Assembly: GCA_009777925.1 (NCBI GenBank)
Contig: WRKX01000007.1
Coordinates: forward strand, 1-45,597
Length of the DNA: 45,597 nucleotides
Direction of reading: 5' to 3'
Source: Betaproteobacteria bacterium
GTDB taxonomy: Bacteria > Pseudomonadota > Gammaproteobacteria > Burkholderiales > Rhodocyclaceae
Shown: positions 25,664-34,955 of the stretch, piece by piece
Position numbering within the stretch: the stretch's first letter is position 1
Layout of the letters: every line of letters starts with the position of its first letter
The notes under the pieces: generated by a model
Told to the model about the DNA's origin: nothing
Database searches by the model: none
What the model saw: the letters and a program-made list of their open reading frames with translations, nothing else
Translations under genes and position numbers: made by a program

Positions 25664-27244
25664 ATGAAATTCAAGCACATTGACAATTTGGAAAAAGCCA
25701 CCAGAAAAGGCAAGCTGGAATCGCTCCGCATGGGCATCTGCTTTACCTTCCTTCTGGGCGTCATGCTGTACACCAATTCGCTCGGCCTGGATGTCGAAAA
25801 CGGTCTGCTCCTCGCCATTGCCGCGGTAATCGGCGGCTACATGGCCATAAACATCGGCGCCAATGACGTTGCCAACAACATAGGCCCCTCGGTAGGTTCC
25901 CACGCTATCACAATGGGCGGTGCGCTAATGATCGCCGCCATATTTGAAGCGGCGGGCGCGTTAATCGCCGGCGGCGAGGTGGTTGCCACAATCAAGGACG
26001 GGATCATCAACCCCGTCGGCATTGCTGATACTCGCGTCTTTGTCTGGCTGATGATGGCGGCGCTGCTGGCAAGCGCCTTATGGCTCAACATCGCCACTGC
26101 CGTCGGCGCGCCGGTTTCCACGACGCATTCCATTGTAGGCGCGGTACTTGGCGCGGGCGTTGCCGCCGCCGGCTGGGAAGCTGTCAATTGGCATACCATT
26201 AGCGGCATTGGCATAAGCTGGATCATCTCGCCCGTACTTGGCGGAATTGTCGCTGCGGGACTCCTCTATTTCATCAAGCGCTACATCACCTACCAGACGG
26301 ATATGCTGACCGCCGCCGTAAAAACCGTGCCGTTTCTGGTCGCTCTTATGGCGTGGACCTTTACTACTTATCTGATGCTGAAAGGGCTGAACAAAGTCTG
26401 GCCGGTCAGCGTGGAATTCTCCCTCATCGCCGGATTCATCGTTAGCCTGGTAGTTTTTCTGCTCCTGCGCCCATTTCTCAAGCAGCGCATGGCGCGCTAC
26501 GAAAACAGCAAGGAAGGCGTTAATCAGTTTTTCACCATTCCCCTCATCTTCTCCGCCGCGCTCCTTAGCTTTGCGCACGGCTCCAACGATGTCGCCAATG
26601 CGGTTGGCCCGCTCGCGGCAATTACACATGCGCTTGTCGGCAACACAGAACTCACGGACAAGGTAGATATTCCTTTCTGGGTAATGATAATTGGCGCGCT
26701 TGGCATCTCCCTTGGCCTCGCTCTCTTTGGCCCCAAACTCATCCGCACCGTTGGCTCGGAAATCACCGAACTCGACAAAACGCGCGCCTACTGCATTGCT
26801 ATGGCCTCGGCTCTTACCGTCATCATCGCCAGCCAGCTTGGCCTGCCGGTCAGTTCCACCCATATTGCCGTGGGCGGAGTGTTCGGCGTCGGTTTTCTGC
26901 GTGAATACCTGAAAGCGAACTACGCCCGGATGGAAGACGAAATTCGCGCCCACCACTCAGAAGACGACCTCGTAGCGATCAATGTCTTTCTCGCCAGCTT
27001 CAAATCAGCGCCGCTGGAACAAAAAGGGATGATGCTGAAAGAACTGAAAATGCAAGCCCGGCTAAAGCTGGACCCCGCCAACTTTTCCAAGCCGGAACGC
27101 AAGGGCATGAAAAAGTTTTATCGCCGCGAACTCGTCAAACGCTCGCTGCTGAAAAGAATCATTGCCGCGTGGCTCATTACCGTACCTGCTTCGGCGCTCA
27201 TGGCGACGGGCATTTTTTACCTGCTGCTCAACATTGTGGGCTAA
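25664..27244 (+). CDS. pit: PiT-family inorganic phosphate transporter
   Basis: Low-affinity Pi/metal symporter of the inner membrane. 526 residues with about ten membrane helices and two PiT signature copies: GANDVANNIGPSVGSHAIT near 66 and GSNDVANAVGPLAA near 306. It also has paired PVSSTH-type motifs (APVSTTHSIVGA, LPVSSTHIAVGG). A soluble segment (about 420-495) lies before the last helix. Yhby follows within 30 bp. Confidence 0.93.
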   Translation: MKFKHIDNLEKATRKGKLESLRMGICFTFLLGVMLYTNSLGLDVENGLLLAIAAVIGGYMAINIGANDVANNIGPSVGSHAITMGGALMIAAIFEAAGALIAGGEVVATIKDGIINPVGIADTRVFVWLMMAALLASALWLNIATAVGAPVSTTHSIVGAVLGAGVAAAGWEAVNWHTISGIGISWIISPVLGGIVAAGLLYFIKRYITYQTDMLTAAVKTVPFLVALMAWTFTTYLMLKGLNKVWPVSVEFSLIAGFIVSLVVFLLLRPFLKQRMARYENSKEGVNQFFTIPLIFSAALLSFAHGSNDVANAVGPLAAITHALVGNTELTDKVDIPFWVMIIGALGISLGLALFGPKLIRTVGSEITELDKTRAYCIAMASALTVIIASQLGLPVSSTHIAVGGVFGVGFLREYLKANYARMEDEIRAHHSEDDLVAINVFLASFKSAPLEQKGMMLKELKMQARLKLDPANFSKPERKGMKKFYRRELVKRSLLKRIIAAWLITVPASALMATGIFYLLLNIVG

Positions 27245-27273
27245 TGCTGTCCACAGCGCCGAAAGAAACTCCC

Positions 27274-27582
27274 ATGCTGACTATCACTGCCGAACAACGT
27301 CGCGCCCTGCGCGCGGAAGCGCATCCTCTGAAACCTGTGGTTTTCATCGCCAAAAACGGCCTGTCCGAAGCAGTCATGAAAGAGATCGAGACCTGCCTTG
27401 TGGCGCATGAACTCATCAAGATTCGCGTCTTTGACGATGATCGCCAGGTCCGCGAAGCCTGTCTTGCCGCCATCTGCGACGCACTGCACGCCGCGCCGGT
27501 ACAGCATATCGGCAAACTCCTGATCCTCTGGCGACCAAAACCGGAAGAAAAGCGCCGCAAAAAGCCGACTGCCGCAAGGTAA
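27274..27582 (+). CDS. yhbY: YhbY-family ribosome assembly RNA-binding protein
   Basis: 102-residue CRM-domain protein that associates with pre-50S ribosomes. It has LTITAEQRRALRAEAHPLKP, VFIAKNGLSEAVMKEIE and LIKIRVFDDDR, ending in a basic tail (KPEEKRRKKPTAAR). The start at 27274 has GAAAG upstream and gives the usual length; an upstream in-frame ATG at 27169 would sit within the pit gene. Confidence 0.9.
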   Translation: MLTITAEQRRALRAEAHPLKPVVFIAKNGLSEAVMKEIETCLVAHELIKIRVFDDDRQVREACLAAICDALHAAPVQHIGKLLILWRPKPEEKRRKKPTAAR

Positions 27583-27619
27583 ACCCAACGCGCCGATGGA
27601 ACGGTTGATAAGTTGCAAT

Positions 27620-27657
27620 TATAGTGATTCGTCTAAATAAAGAGGCAGTCGGGAAAA
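27620..27657. repeat. Solo TIR-like repeat (TATAGTG family), copy 2
   Basis: TATAGTGATTCGTCTAAATA followed by AAGAGGCAGTCGGGA. It matches 8872-8911 and resembles MITE ends. No partner end is visible. Confidence 0.5.
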
Positions 27658-27692
27658 TGATGCTTCAGAAAATATCCTTGCCTGAGAACTCT

Positions 27693-27768
27693 GGGAGCGC
27701 CGCGCACCAGCGCGGCCAAACGATGCAGCAGACTAGCCGAGGATGCCGGGCTGGTGCCCGGCGCTCCC
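27693..27768. repeat. 76-bp imperfect inverted repeat, palindromic module
   Basis: 24-bp imperfect arms starting GGGAGCGCCGCGCACCAGC and ending GCTGGTGCCCGGCGCTCCC. The right arm recurs inside the primase gene at 43379-43402. The gap between yhbY and flagellin holds only this and the TIR-like repeat. Confidence 0.65.
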
Positions 27769-27821
27769 GGGAACGATGTTTCCGAAATTATGTGAATCCC
27801 TATATTGAGTTTCGCGCCCAC

Positions 27822-28640
27822 TCATCGCAGGAGCGAGAGCACGTTCTGCGGCAAGGCATTGGCCTGCGCGAGCATGGCAACTCCCGCCTGTTGTAACACC
27901 TGCGCGCGGGAAAGCGCAGCAGTTTCCGCCGCATAGTCAGCGTCCATAATCCGGCTGCGCGCCGCTGTAGTCGCCTCACGCGCGGAAGCCAGTTGGGTCA
28001 GCACCCCTTCAAAGCGATTCTGGATAGCTCCCAGAGAAGCGCGGTTATTGTTGACCGCGTCAATCGCCAGATCGAGCGCGTCCATCGCGGAAAGCGCATG
28101 GTCGCCGTTTGTTCCTTGTATATCCTGAACCGACAGGCTGATTTGCGAAATTTCGACCAAAATCTGCGATTCGGAAGTCGTGGTCGGCCCGACCTGGAAA
28201 ATCACTCCGTCGGAGAAAGTACCGTCAAGAAGCCTTTGTCCATTGAAATTGGTGGCGCTGATTACCCGGTCAATCTCACTGGCGAGTTGTTGATATTCAG
28301 TATCCAGCGCCGCCCGGTTGTCCGAATCGTACTGGCCGGAAGCAGCCTGTACCGCCAATTCACGCATCCGTTGCAGATGCGCGCTAATGACGTTCATCCC
28401 GGCTTCCGCAGTCTGCGCCAGCGAAATGCCGTCATTGGCGTTCCTAATCGCCACCGTCATGCCACGCGCCTGGGAGTTCATTTTCTCCGCTACCGCCATG
28501 CCCGCGGCGTCGTCCTTGGAACTGTTGACCCGAAGACCGGAAGATAAACGCTGTAACGCGGTAAAAAGAGAGTTCTGCGAAGTATCCAGATTCCGCTGCG
28601 CGTTGAGCGAGGAAATATTGGTATTGATGATTTGCGGCAT
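27822..28640 (-). CDS. fliC: Flagellin
   Basis: Filament subunit, secreted by the flagellar type III system. At 272 residues it is a short form with nearly only the D0/D1 domains. The N-terminus is INTNISSLNAQRNLDTSQNS followed by LQRLSSGLRVNSSKDDAAGM, and the C-terminus has AARSRIMDADYAAETAALSR and AMLAQANALPQNVLSLL. A clear RBS (AAGGAGAA) precedes the ATG. It is divergent from the glycosyltransferase gene at 28861, suggesting that filament modification is its context. No other flagellar genes are in the window. Confidence 0.95.
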   Translation of the reverse strand: MPQIINTNISSLNAQRNLDTSQNSLFTALQRLSSGLRVNSSKDDAAGMAVAEKMNSQARGMTVAIRNANDGISLAQTAEAGMNVISAHLQRMRELAVQAASGQYDSDNRAALDTEYQQLASEIDRVISATNFNGQRLLDGTFSDGVIFQVGPTTTSESQILVEISQISLSVQDIQGTNGDHALSAMDALDLAIDAVNNNRASLGAIQNRFEGVLTQLASAREATTAARSRIMDADYAAETAALSRAQVLQQAGVAMLAQANALPQNVLSLLR

Positions 28641-28698
28641 TACATTCTCCTTGGGAGGAAAAAATTCAACTCAAGCCGACGGTAATCCCCGCCAGGCA

Positions 28699-28725
28699 GT
28701 ATCCTGTCCAGGAGAAAGCATTTTA
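28699..28725 (-). promoter_or_regulatory. Sigma-28 (FliA)-like promoter of flagellin
   Basis: On the minus strand, TAAA (28725-28722), 15 nt, then CAGGATAC (28706-28699). This matches TAAA-N15-GCCGATAA at the -35 and the GATA core of the -10. It sits 59 bp upstream of the flagellin ATG. Confidence 0.55.
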
Positions 28726-28860
28726 TGTGCCAGGCGCATGGCAACAATCCCGATGCCCAAAACGGCAGAAAATCCCATCTTCAACTCAGACAAAAACCCA
28801 TTCCTGCATTGGATGGATTAGACTTCCTCCTTCCGAACCAAAAGCGCGACTCACCACCAC

Positions 28861-31260
28861 ATGGCAAAAAATATCGCGGCAAACACCGGCAGCCTGATTG
28901 ATAAAGGCAAAAAAGCGCTGGCAAAAAAGCAGTACGAAGAAGCTGGCGCTGTTTTTGAGAATGTCGTGACAAAATCGCCCAAGGCTCATGAAGCGTGGTT
29001 CGGTCTGGGCGAAGTGGCGCTGGCAATCGGACAGGCGGACACCGCCGTATCGTTTCTGGAAGAAGCCGTCAAGCTCCAGCCGGAAAAAGCCAAATACCTC
29101 CTAAAACTGGGCGAACTCTACAGCCAGGTCGGATTGGGCAGGGAAAGCGTCAAACTGCTGCAAGCCGCCCGCCGCCTGAAACCCCGCGACGCCGGCATCC
29201 TGTGCAGTCTTGCCGGCGCTTATGTCAAGCTCGGCAACTGGCAACGCGCCAAAGACATTCTGCGCGAGGTCGTCCGCCTGCCCGACCCGCTCTCCGCCCA
29301 TTTTTGCCTCCTGGGGATGGCCTGCCAGCAACTGGGCGAACCGGACGAAGCTCTGATCGCCTTCCAGCACGCTACCGCCAAAGCGCCGCGTTACCCGGAC
29401 GCCTGGCTTTCTCTGGGGCATCTCTATCTGGACAAACAGGAACGATACAAGCTCGACGCCTGCCTGAAAAAACTGTTTGAACTCGCGCCTGCTTTGCCCG
29501 GCGTTCTTGCGCTGGCAGGCGATTATGAATGGATGCGCGGCAACACCCGCGAAGCGGCAAGTTTTTACCGGCAGGCGGCAGAATCTGCACCCGATAGCGC
29601 CTCTATCCAGGCCAAACTCGCTGTTACATTGGTCATGTGCGGAGAAGCCATTGCCGCCATTGACGCCATGGAGCGCGCGCACGAATTGGGCGTATCCGAA
29701 GACTGGATTCTCGAAAAACTGGGGGTAATGTTCGTTAGCAAATACTGGACGCCCATGGCGCGCGAAAATCTGGAAATGGCAGTCGAGCGCAACCCGGATA
29801 ACCTGAGCGCCTGGACAACCCTGCTCATGGTTTACGTCCGAATGGGGGAAAGCGACAAAATCCAGGCAACTGCGGATTCCATCCTTGCAAAAGACCCCGA
29901 CAACATCTACGCGCTGATGAATTTATCCACCTGGTACAACGACCAGGGTCGCCACGATGAGGCTCTGGACTGCCTGCAACGCGCCCGCGACAAGGCTCCC
30001 AAACAACGCGCTATCTATACAAAGATGCTGTGGACCATGTTGAGCGCCTCTTCCGCCCGCGCTTCGGATATTCTCGAAGTGGCGCGTGCCATGGATGACA
30101 ACCTGTTGAAGGCGCAACGCCGCGCCAACGATTTCGCCGAGCGCGACCGCGACCCGGAACGGAAACTGCGTATCGGCTGGCTCTCCTCCGATATGCGCAG
30201 TCACCCGGTTTCAGCCTTTGTGCAACCATTTATGGAACACTTCGACCGGAACCGGCTGGCAAACTTTATCTACTATAATTTCTCTGAAGAAGATCGGATT
30301 TCCCATTCAATCAAGGCGCAGGTCGAGCAATGGCGCGTTGTAAACGACATCGGCGACGACGCGCTGGCGGATCTCATCGATGTGGATGAGATTGACATTC
30401 TGATAGACCTGAATGGCTATACCGATGGCTCCCGCGCCGAAGTCATCGCAAAGAAGCCCGCGCCCATTCAGGTCACCTGGCTCGGCTTTCCCGGCACCAG
30501 CGGCATGTCCGCGCTGGACTACATCCTCATCCCGCCCGATCCGATACTGGAAAAAGGAGAGTGGTGTTCGGAAACGCCCTGGCCGCTGCCGGATTGCTAC
30601 GGGGTACGCAGCGACATCAGCGCCGCCGTCATTGAACCCGGCCTTCCCTATGAACGGCGGCAAGCTCCCTTCACCTTTGCCTGTTTCAACCATTTCAGGA
30701 AAGCCAGCGAAGAGACCGTCGCGCTCTGGAGCCGCATCCTCGTCCGGCTTCCAGAAGCCCGCCTGATTCTTGTTGCCATCGGCGGCAAGGATAATGAAAC
30801 CATCGGCTATTTCTCCGGCAAATTCGAGCAACACGGCGTCAAGCCGGAACAACTCGAATTCCGGGGCTATGTCGCCAAACAACACTATTATGAGAGCTAC
30901 AACGAAGTTGACCTGGGGCTTGACCCTTTTCCCTTCAACGGCGGCACGACCGGCTACGACTCCATTTGGATGGGCGTGCCCTTCGTCACCTGGCCCGGTG
31001 AGCATCTATCCGCCCGCATGGGCAAGGCGATTCTCGACAACGTCGGCCTCTCCGAACTGGTTGTGACAAGCGCCGACGATTACGTGAACATCGCCGTCGC
31101 CCTTGCGAACGACCACGAACGTCTGAAGAGACTGCGCGCCAACCTGCGTGAACGCATGCTCGAAAGCCCCCTGCTCGACGGCCCGCGCATGGCCAGAAGC
31201 CTTGAGGCCACCTTTCGCGGCATGTGGCAGCAATGGTGCGCTACCAAACACATAGGATAA
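28861..31260 (+). CDS. TPR / GT41 (OGT/SPINDLY-like) glycosyltransferase
   Basis: 799 residues. About ten TPR repeats cover 10-400. The C-terminal catalytic part (about 430-790) has RIGWLSSDMRSHPVSAFVQP near 436, DILIDLNGYTDGSR, IQVTWLGFPGTSGMSALDYI and DLGLDPFPFNGGTTGYDS near 684, then WMGVPFVTWPGEHLSARMG. This is the bacterial O-GlcNAc-transferase-like fold that glycosylates Ser/Thr of proteins using a UDP-sugar. Being divergent from flagellin, its likely target is flagellin; this is inferred. The next gene starts 3 nt after its stop. Confidence 0.88.
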   Translation: MAKNIAANTGSLIDKGKKALAKKQYEEAGAVFENVVTKSPKAHEAWFGLGEVALAIGQADTAVSFLEEAVKLQPEKAKYLLKLGELYSQVGLGRESVKLLQAARRLKPRDAGILCSLAGAYVKLGNWQRAKDILREVVRLPDPLSAHFCLLGMACQQLGEPDEALIAFQHATAKAPRYPDAWLSLGHLYLDKQERYKLDACLKKLFELAPALPGVLALAGDYEWMRGNTREAASFYRQAAESAPDSASIQAKLAVTLVMCGEAIAAIDAMERAHELGVSEDWILEKLGVMFVSKYWTPMARENLEMAVERNPDNLSAWTTLLMVYVRMGESDKIQATADSILAKDPDNIYALMNLSTWYNDQGRHDEALDCLQRARDKAPKQRAIYTKMLWTMLSASSARASDILEVARAMDDNLLKAQRRANDFAERDRDPERKLRIGWLSSDMRSHPVSAFVQPFMEHFDRNRLANFIYYNFSEEDRISHSIKAQVEQWRVVNDIGDDALADLIDVDEIDILIDLNGYTDGSRAEVIAKKPAPIQVTWLGFPGTSGMSALDYILIPPDPILEKGEWCSETPWPLPDCYGVRSDISAAVIEPGLPYERRQAPFTFACFNHFRKASEETVALWSRILVRLPEARLILVAIGGKDNETIGYFSGKFEQHGVKPEQLEFRGYVAKQHYYESYNEVDLGLDPFPFNGGTTGYDSIWMGVPFVTWPGEHLSARMGKAILDNVGLSELVVTSADDYVNIAVALANDHERLKRLRANLRERMLESPLLDGPRMARSLEATFRGMWQQWCATKHIG

Positions 31261-31263
31261 AAA

Positions 31264-32199
31264 ATGTTCGCCCCGCAACCCTTAGCTTTCAAATATTGCG
31301 TCGGGAACGGCCTGGAACTGGGCGCTTCCATACATAATCCGTTTTGTCTGCCCAACTGTTTGAATGTCGCGCCCAGCGACGGCGTTAATTTCCTGCACTT
31401 GCGCGATCTGGAAGATTACCAGCTCTATGTCGGAGAACAAGGAAAATATGCCACAAATGTGGCACAGGTTGACAAGATCGGGGATTTCAGACGCATTCCG
31501 GTCGAAACGGCAAGTCTTGATTTTGTCATCAGCTCCCATGTCATAGAACACGAACCCAACCCAATTGCCGGCTTTCTGGAGTCCGCGCGCGTCCTGAAAG
31601 AAGGCGGCATATTTTTCTGCATCTTCCCAAAGAGAACTGCGGAACAAAAATACGATATTTTTCGCCCGCTCACCCAACTGAAAGAATTGATCCTGGCCTA
31701 TACGGAAGACCGAACCGTTGATAAATTTCCATGTCTAACAGATTCAGGAACAGGCAGTAATTGGCGTATGCATTATTGTGTGTATTCCCTTCAATCCATG
31801 CTACAGCTTGTAAACTGGATCAACCAACAAAAACTGGCCACCTTTTGCGTGGAAGCTGTGGAAGAAACCGACAGCAAGGTCGGCAACGGCCACACTATCG
31901 TTCTAAGAAAAATGCCGTCCGATATTACGCCGGAGGATGATGCTTTCTCGCTCATCGAACGTTGCATCCTGCAGCAACAATATGAAACCGGGTTGCTGGC
32001 CGCAAAAATAAGTCTGTCCTTCGATTTTTTCCAACCTTTGATTTTACACGCTGCTGCCTTGCTTTCCATGCAAACCGGGCATCCACTCGAAGCGCGGGAA
32101 TTTTATCGCCAATGTCTGCTGCAAGACCCGGAATGCGAAGCGCGTCGCCGGGAGTTTTTTGAGTTGTTCGGCGAGTTTTATACCAACCCATTACGCTGA
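31264..32199 (+). CDS. SAM-dependent methyltransferase with C-terminal repeats
   Basis: 311 residues. The N-terminal class I methyltransferase has GNGLELGAS (motif I, about 14-22) and the downstream DFVISSHVIEHEPNPIAGFL and RVLKEGGIFFCIFP (motifs II-III). The last about 80 residues (LIERCILQQQYETGLLAAKI onward) look like one or two TPR-type helical pairs. It may methylate the sugar or peptide modified by its neighbours. Nearly abuts the GT41 gene, so same operon. The stop lies 4 bp before the repeat at 32203. Confidence 0.78.
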   Translation: MFAPQPLAFKYCVGNGLELGASIHNPFCLPNCLNVAPSDGVNFLHLRDLEDYQLYVGEQGKYATNVAQVDKIGDFRRIPVETASLDFVISSHVIEHEPNPIAGFLESARVLKEGGIFFCIFPKRTAEQKYDIFRPLTQLKELILAYTEDRTVDKFPCLTDSGTGSNWRMHYCVYSLQSMLQLVNWINQQKLATFCVEAVEETDSKVGNGHTIVLRKMPSDITPEDDAFSLIERCILQQQYETGLLAAKISLSFDFFQPLILHAAALLSMQTGHPLEAREFYRQCLLQDPECEARRREFFELFGEFYTNPLR

Positions 32200-32202
32200 A
32201 AG

Positions 32203-32370
32203 CAAGAAATTAGTGACAGGCATTCATGCCTGTCGTTCAAAACAAACAAGGAAGAGGTTCGCATCCCCTCCCTTGTTGCTACGGTCGAAACCCCGGCCTT
32301 CAGGCCGGAGTTCCAACCTTCGCGCGCCCTGAAGGGCGGAGTTTCAAACCGGAGTCAGTTTTACGATAAA
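32203..32370. repeat. Multi-hairpin direct repeat, copy 1 (168 bp)
   Basis: Starts CAAGAAATTAGTGACAGGC and ends GTTTTACGATAAA, as does 35787-35923. Contains ACAGGCA-TTCA-TGCCTGT, AACAAGGAAGAGG...CCCTCCCTTGTT and two CCTTCAGG/CCTGAAGG hairpins, the second absent from copy 2. It fills the gap between the methyltransferase and the 857-residue gene, whose RBS (AAAGGAG) follows directly. Confidence 0.85.
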
Positions 32371-32381
32371 AGGAGTAAGCA

Positions 32382-34955
32382 ATGAATATTGACCAACCCT
32401 GGAAAAAGCAAAGCTACTACGAAATTTACAGAATCCATCAGGGATTTGCTTGCCATAAATGGGTACACTATCCATTCGTCTACGATCAGATCTTCGCTCG
32501 TCACCTTGACGCCGGAAAACCGCTGTGCTTGCTCGAAATAGGCACTCAGAACGGCGGTTCGCTCGAAGTATGGAAAAAATACCTGCCGCCGGGTTCGGAA
32601 ATTCATGGCATGGACATCAACCCAAAATGCCTGGAACTTAATTTCAGCGCCAATATTCATTTCCACCTGGGCAGCGCCGCAGACAACGCTTTCGTCAACT
32701 GCCTGTTTGCCGACAAAGGCTTTGACATCATCATTGACGATGGCTCACACCTGTGCGGCGAGGTTATTTCAACCTTTCTCAATCTGTTCAAAAAAATCAA
32801 CCCTGGCGGCATTTATATCATTGAAGACATGCACACAAGTTACTGGGAAAATTTTGGCGGCGGCTTGCGCAACAAGAATTCCTCGATCGAATTTTTCAAA
32901 CAATTCATTGATACGATCCATGCCGACTATATCCGGGGAAAGCAATTCCCGGAAGGTGGAAACTCCACGCGCTTCCTGAAAATGTGTCGCCAGGAAATAG
33001 CCGGCATATCCTTTTTTGATTCCATTTGCGCCATTACCAGATTCGCACAAGCAAAACTCACTCCATTCAACACCATCGTAAACGGCAATATTTTCAAAGT
33101 AGAGCCATCTGACGCTTTTAAAAACATTACATTAAAAGACAGGTGGCAAGACATCGAAGCAGCCCGTATCATGTATGCCACATGCAGATCAGACACCCAA
33201 TCAGCAACGGCGGAAAAAACAGGAATATCGCTCGCTCACGGCATTGAGGCTTTCCAGCAGGACGATTTTGAGTCTGCCATCGAAGACCTTTCCACAGCCA
33301 TGGTCGAGGAGCCGAATAATCCATTGCCGCGCGCGTACCTGGCTTTCATTTACGCGCGGCAGGGGCTTCTTCTGGAGGCGCGCGATTTCATTGCGCAAGC
33401 AATCAAAATCGCCCCGGAACGCGCCGATCTTATCGCGGCGCTGGGCGAAGTTCTCCTGAAAAATAACAGGCCGTCAGAAGCAGTGGAATATCTGCGGGAA
33501 GCTATCCATAAAGAGCCGGATATGTTTGCGGCTTACCCGGCGCTCGCGCAAAGCCTGCATTTGACCAGGCAGAGCGCCGAAGCGGTCTCGCTACTGCAAA
33601 GCGCCGCCAGCCTGCCCTCCAATGCTCAAGCATCCATTCAGAACGTTTTGCTGCAAATCCTCGCCGAATGCGGCGACTTGTCCGAGTTTGCGAAATATAC
33701 CCGGCATTTCTCGACGGGCTTGCCCGATGATTTGCTGGCGGCGCGTTGTCTGGCGCGTTGCGACGCAAGCGGCGAAACATTCCTTGACACTCTGGCAAAC
33801 ATTCAAACGCGACTGGCTGGTCTCATCCAATCCGATCAAGCCGTTCCGGCGCGAAAAAATGATAATCTCACGAGAATCGCCTTCATAGTCGGCGACTTCA
33901 CGTCATGCCAGCAACTTGAGCAGCTTTACGCCCTTTGCCGCTACCTGCCGGCAGAACATTTTTTCACCCTCCTCATTTCCTGCTACACGCAGACACCCAG
34001 GAACGACAGCATCCAGATGTGCGCCCTGCTTGCCGACACTATCCTGTACATTCATCAGGATGACGACAATAGCGCTATCGAAAAACTTAACGCCCATGCC
34101 CCGGACATCCTGATTGACATGCAAGCCTTTGCGCCCTCGGAACATCTGGCGGCTTTTCTGTCTGCACCCGTGCCGCACAAATTCCTGTGGGGCGAAGCGC
34201 CCATGCCGCCCATTGCTCCCGCTGTACGAACTCTGGCAGGCGCGTTTCTCGCCGTGGAAAACATGCTGCCCAGCGTGAGCCTCCCCGATATGGGCGAAGT
34301 GTATGACCTGCCGGAACTGCCATTTGCCGATGAGGCCGCGTGTAAGATGGGCGAAGCGCCGGTTCTTGGTTGCCTGCTACCGGCGCAGGGAATTGGGCGC
34401 AATGGTTGGCAACTGTTTGCCGCAACTTTGCGCCAGTATCCAGATGCAACACTCGTCATCAATCTGGAAGAATTGGGCGAGGCGGCAAAAACCTTCATCA
34501 ACAGACAGTTTTCCGGCGCAGGCGTTGATCCTGCGCGGCTCGTTTTCATCAATGTCCGCACAACGGAAGAATTTTGCCTCGCCTGGCAGTCCATTGACCT
34601 GGGGCTGCTGCCGCCGACAAATCCAGGCGGTATTGCCCTGCCTACCTGTCTGTGGATGGGCAGGCCGTGCCTTGTCCTCGCATCCATCCTGCCCTGGGCG
34701 CAACGTCCCGCCGCCCTCCTGAAAGCGCTTGGCAGGGAAGAATGGATCGCCACCGATACGCCGCATTACACCGAGCTTGCCCACCAACTAGCAGCGCCCA
34801 ACCAGCAGATAATTCCCGACCCGGCTCTACGCGAGCGTATGCAGGCGCTGGGACTTACCGACGCAAAAGGCTTCGCGCTGGGTTTTGCCAGGGTTATGAC
34901 AGATTTGTCCCGCAACGACCAATCCACGCCGCAGCCCGCTTTTCCCAATGGATGA
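32382..34955 (+). CDS. Methyltransferase - TPR - diverged GT41 fusion protein
   Basis: 857 residues in three parts. Residues 1-260: a class I methyltransferase/cephalosporin-hydroxylase-like domain, LLEIGTQNGGSLEVWKKYLP near 47-66, GMDINPKCLEL, FDIIIDDGSHLCGEVISTFL and GGIYIIEDMHTSYWENFGGG. Residues about 275-430: TPR repeats (NNPLPRAYLAFIYARQGLLL, PDMFAAYPALAQSLHLTRQS). Residues about 495-850: a degraded GT41 layout, RIAFIVGDFTSCQQL, DILIDMQAFAPSEHLAAFLS and WQSIDLGLLPPTNPGGIALP, where the intact enzyme has NGGTTGYDS. The sugar-binding loop is altered, so the C-terminus may bind rather than transfer. Modification of flagellin or another glycoprotein is inferred. Confidence 0.75.
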   Translation: MNIDQPWKKQSYYEIYRIHQGFACHKWVHYPFVYDQIFARHLDAGKPLCLLEIGTQNGGSLEVWKKYLPPGSEIHGMDINPKCLELNFSANIHFHLGSAADNAFVNCLFADKGFDIIIDDGSHLCGEVISTFLNLFKKINPGGIYIIEDMHTSYWENFGGGLRNKNSSIEFFKQFIDTIHADYIRGKQFPEGGNSTRFLKMCRQEIAGISFFDSICAITRFAQAKLTPFNTIVNGNIFKVEPSDAFKNITLKDRWQDIEAARIMYATCRSDTQSATAEKTGISLAHGIEAFQQDDFESAIEDLSTAMVEEPNNPLPRAYLAFIYARQGLLLEARDFIAQAIKIAPERADLIAALGEVLLKNNRPSEAVEYLREAIHKEPDMFAAYPALAQSLHLTRQSAEAVSLLQSAASLPSNAQASIQNVLLQILAECGDLSEFAKYTRHFSTGLPDDLLAARCLARCDASGETFLDTLANIQTRLAGLIQSDQAVPARKNDNLTRIAFIVGDFTSCQQLEQLYALCRYLPAEHFFTLLISCYTQTPRNDSIQMCALLADTILYIHQDDDNSAIEKLNAHAPDILIDMQAFAPSEHLAAFLSAPVPHKFLWGEAPMPPIAPAVRTLAGAFLAVENMLPSVSLPDMGEVYDLPELPFADEAACKMGEAPVLGCLLPAQGIGRNGWQLFAATLRQYPDATLVINLEELGEAAKTFINRQFSGAGVDPARLVFINVRTTEEFCLAWQSIDLGLLPPTNPGGIALPTCLWMGRPCLVLASILPWAQRPAALLKALGREEWIATDTPHYTELAHQLAAPNQQIIPDPALRERMQALGLTDAKGFALGFARVMTDLSRNDQSTPQPAFPNG

